This document shows positions 7,679 through 7,690 of a stretch of 7,690 bases of DNA, in pieces. The DNA comes from an uncultured Pseudomonadota bacterium (GTDB taxonomy: Bacteria > Pseudomonadota > Gammaproteobacteria > Burkholderiales > SG8-39): NCBI GenBank assembly GCA_903895005.1, contig CAITSH010000438.1:1-7690 (forward strand), given 5' to 3'. A program made the position numbers and the translations under genes. The notes below the pieces were generated by a model. It was not told the origin of the DNA, made no database searches, and worked only from the letters and a program-made list of their open reading frames with translations. How positions within the stretch are numbered: the stretch's first letter is position 1; every line of letters starts with the position of its first letter.

Positions 7679-7690
7679 AAAAAACCGGGG
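7679..7690. terminator. Probable first half of an intrinsic terminator, cut by the window edge
   Basis: Six As (7679-7684) followed by CCGGGG (7685-7690) look like the start of a bidirectional A-run/GC-stem/T-run terminator whose second arm would lie beyond the window. It could end the transcript of the glycine-zipper gene, or that of a converging gene. Only half is visible. Confidence 0.4.

Overview
The window is about 60% GC or more (judged by eye), densely coding, and every supported gene is on the + strand. The gene content (a single-chain purine-synthesis amidotransferase, an AsmA-type envelope protein and a glycine-zipper envelope protein) fits a Gram-negative proteobacterium. The style of the PurL and AsmA proteins suggests a betaproteobacterium, but that is an inference from sequence style and not a database result. 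I see no insertion sequence, phage gene, CRISPR array, tRNA or rRNA.

Layout. (1) 1-2515: the 3' part of a large gene that enters from upstream. The visible protein is a very long charged coiled coil, split by a Pro/Gln hinge, then one membrane span, then an AsmA-like periplasmic domain. (2) 2516-2662: a gap holding a good sigma-70 -10 box (2636-2641) and three alternating GCGCAA/TTGCGC motifs that end directly at the next start codon. (3) 2663-6622: purL, a complete 1319-residue FGAM synthase with all family landmarks. (4) 6623-6878: a 256-base gap without a gene, holding a degenerate direct repeat, a small A/T-rich hairpin and a strong Shine-Dalgarno sequence. (5) 6879-7481: a 200-residue exported glycine-zipper protein with an Arg-Asp-rich repeated tail. 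(6) 7482-7690: no convincing gene; a strong hairpin follows the stop codon, and at the window edge lies what looks like the first arm of an intrinsic terminator.

The three genes do not form an obvious pathway. purL has its own promoter and is a housekeeping gene of cytoplasmic purine synthesis. Its two neighbours are both predicted envelope proteins, and the third gene is separated by a large gap and probably transcribed separately. The region looks mostly like ordinary core genome. I do not see a clearly new biological system. The points most worth a second look are the coiled-coil/AsmA fusion, the motif cluster at the purL promoter, and the recently duplicated, codon-atypical RD-rich tail of the last gene.
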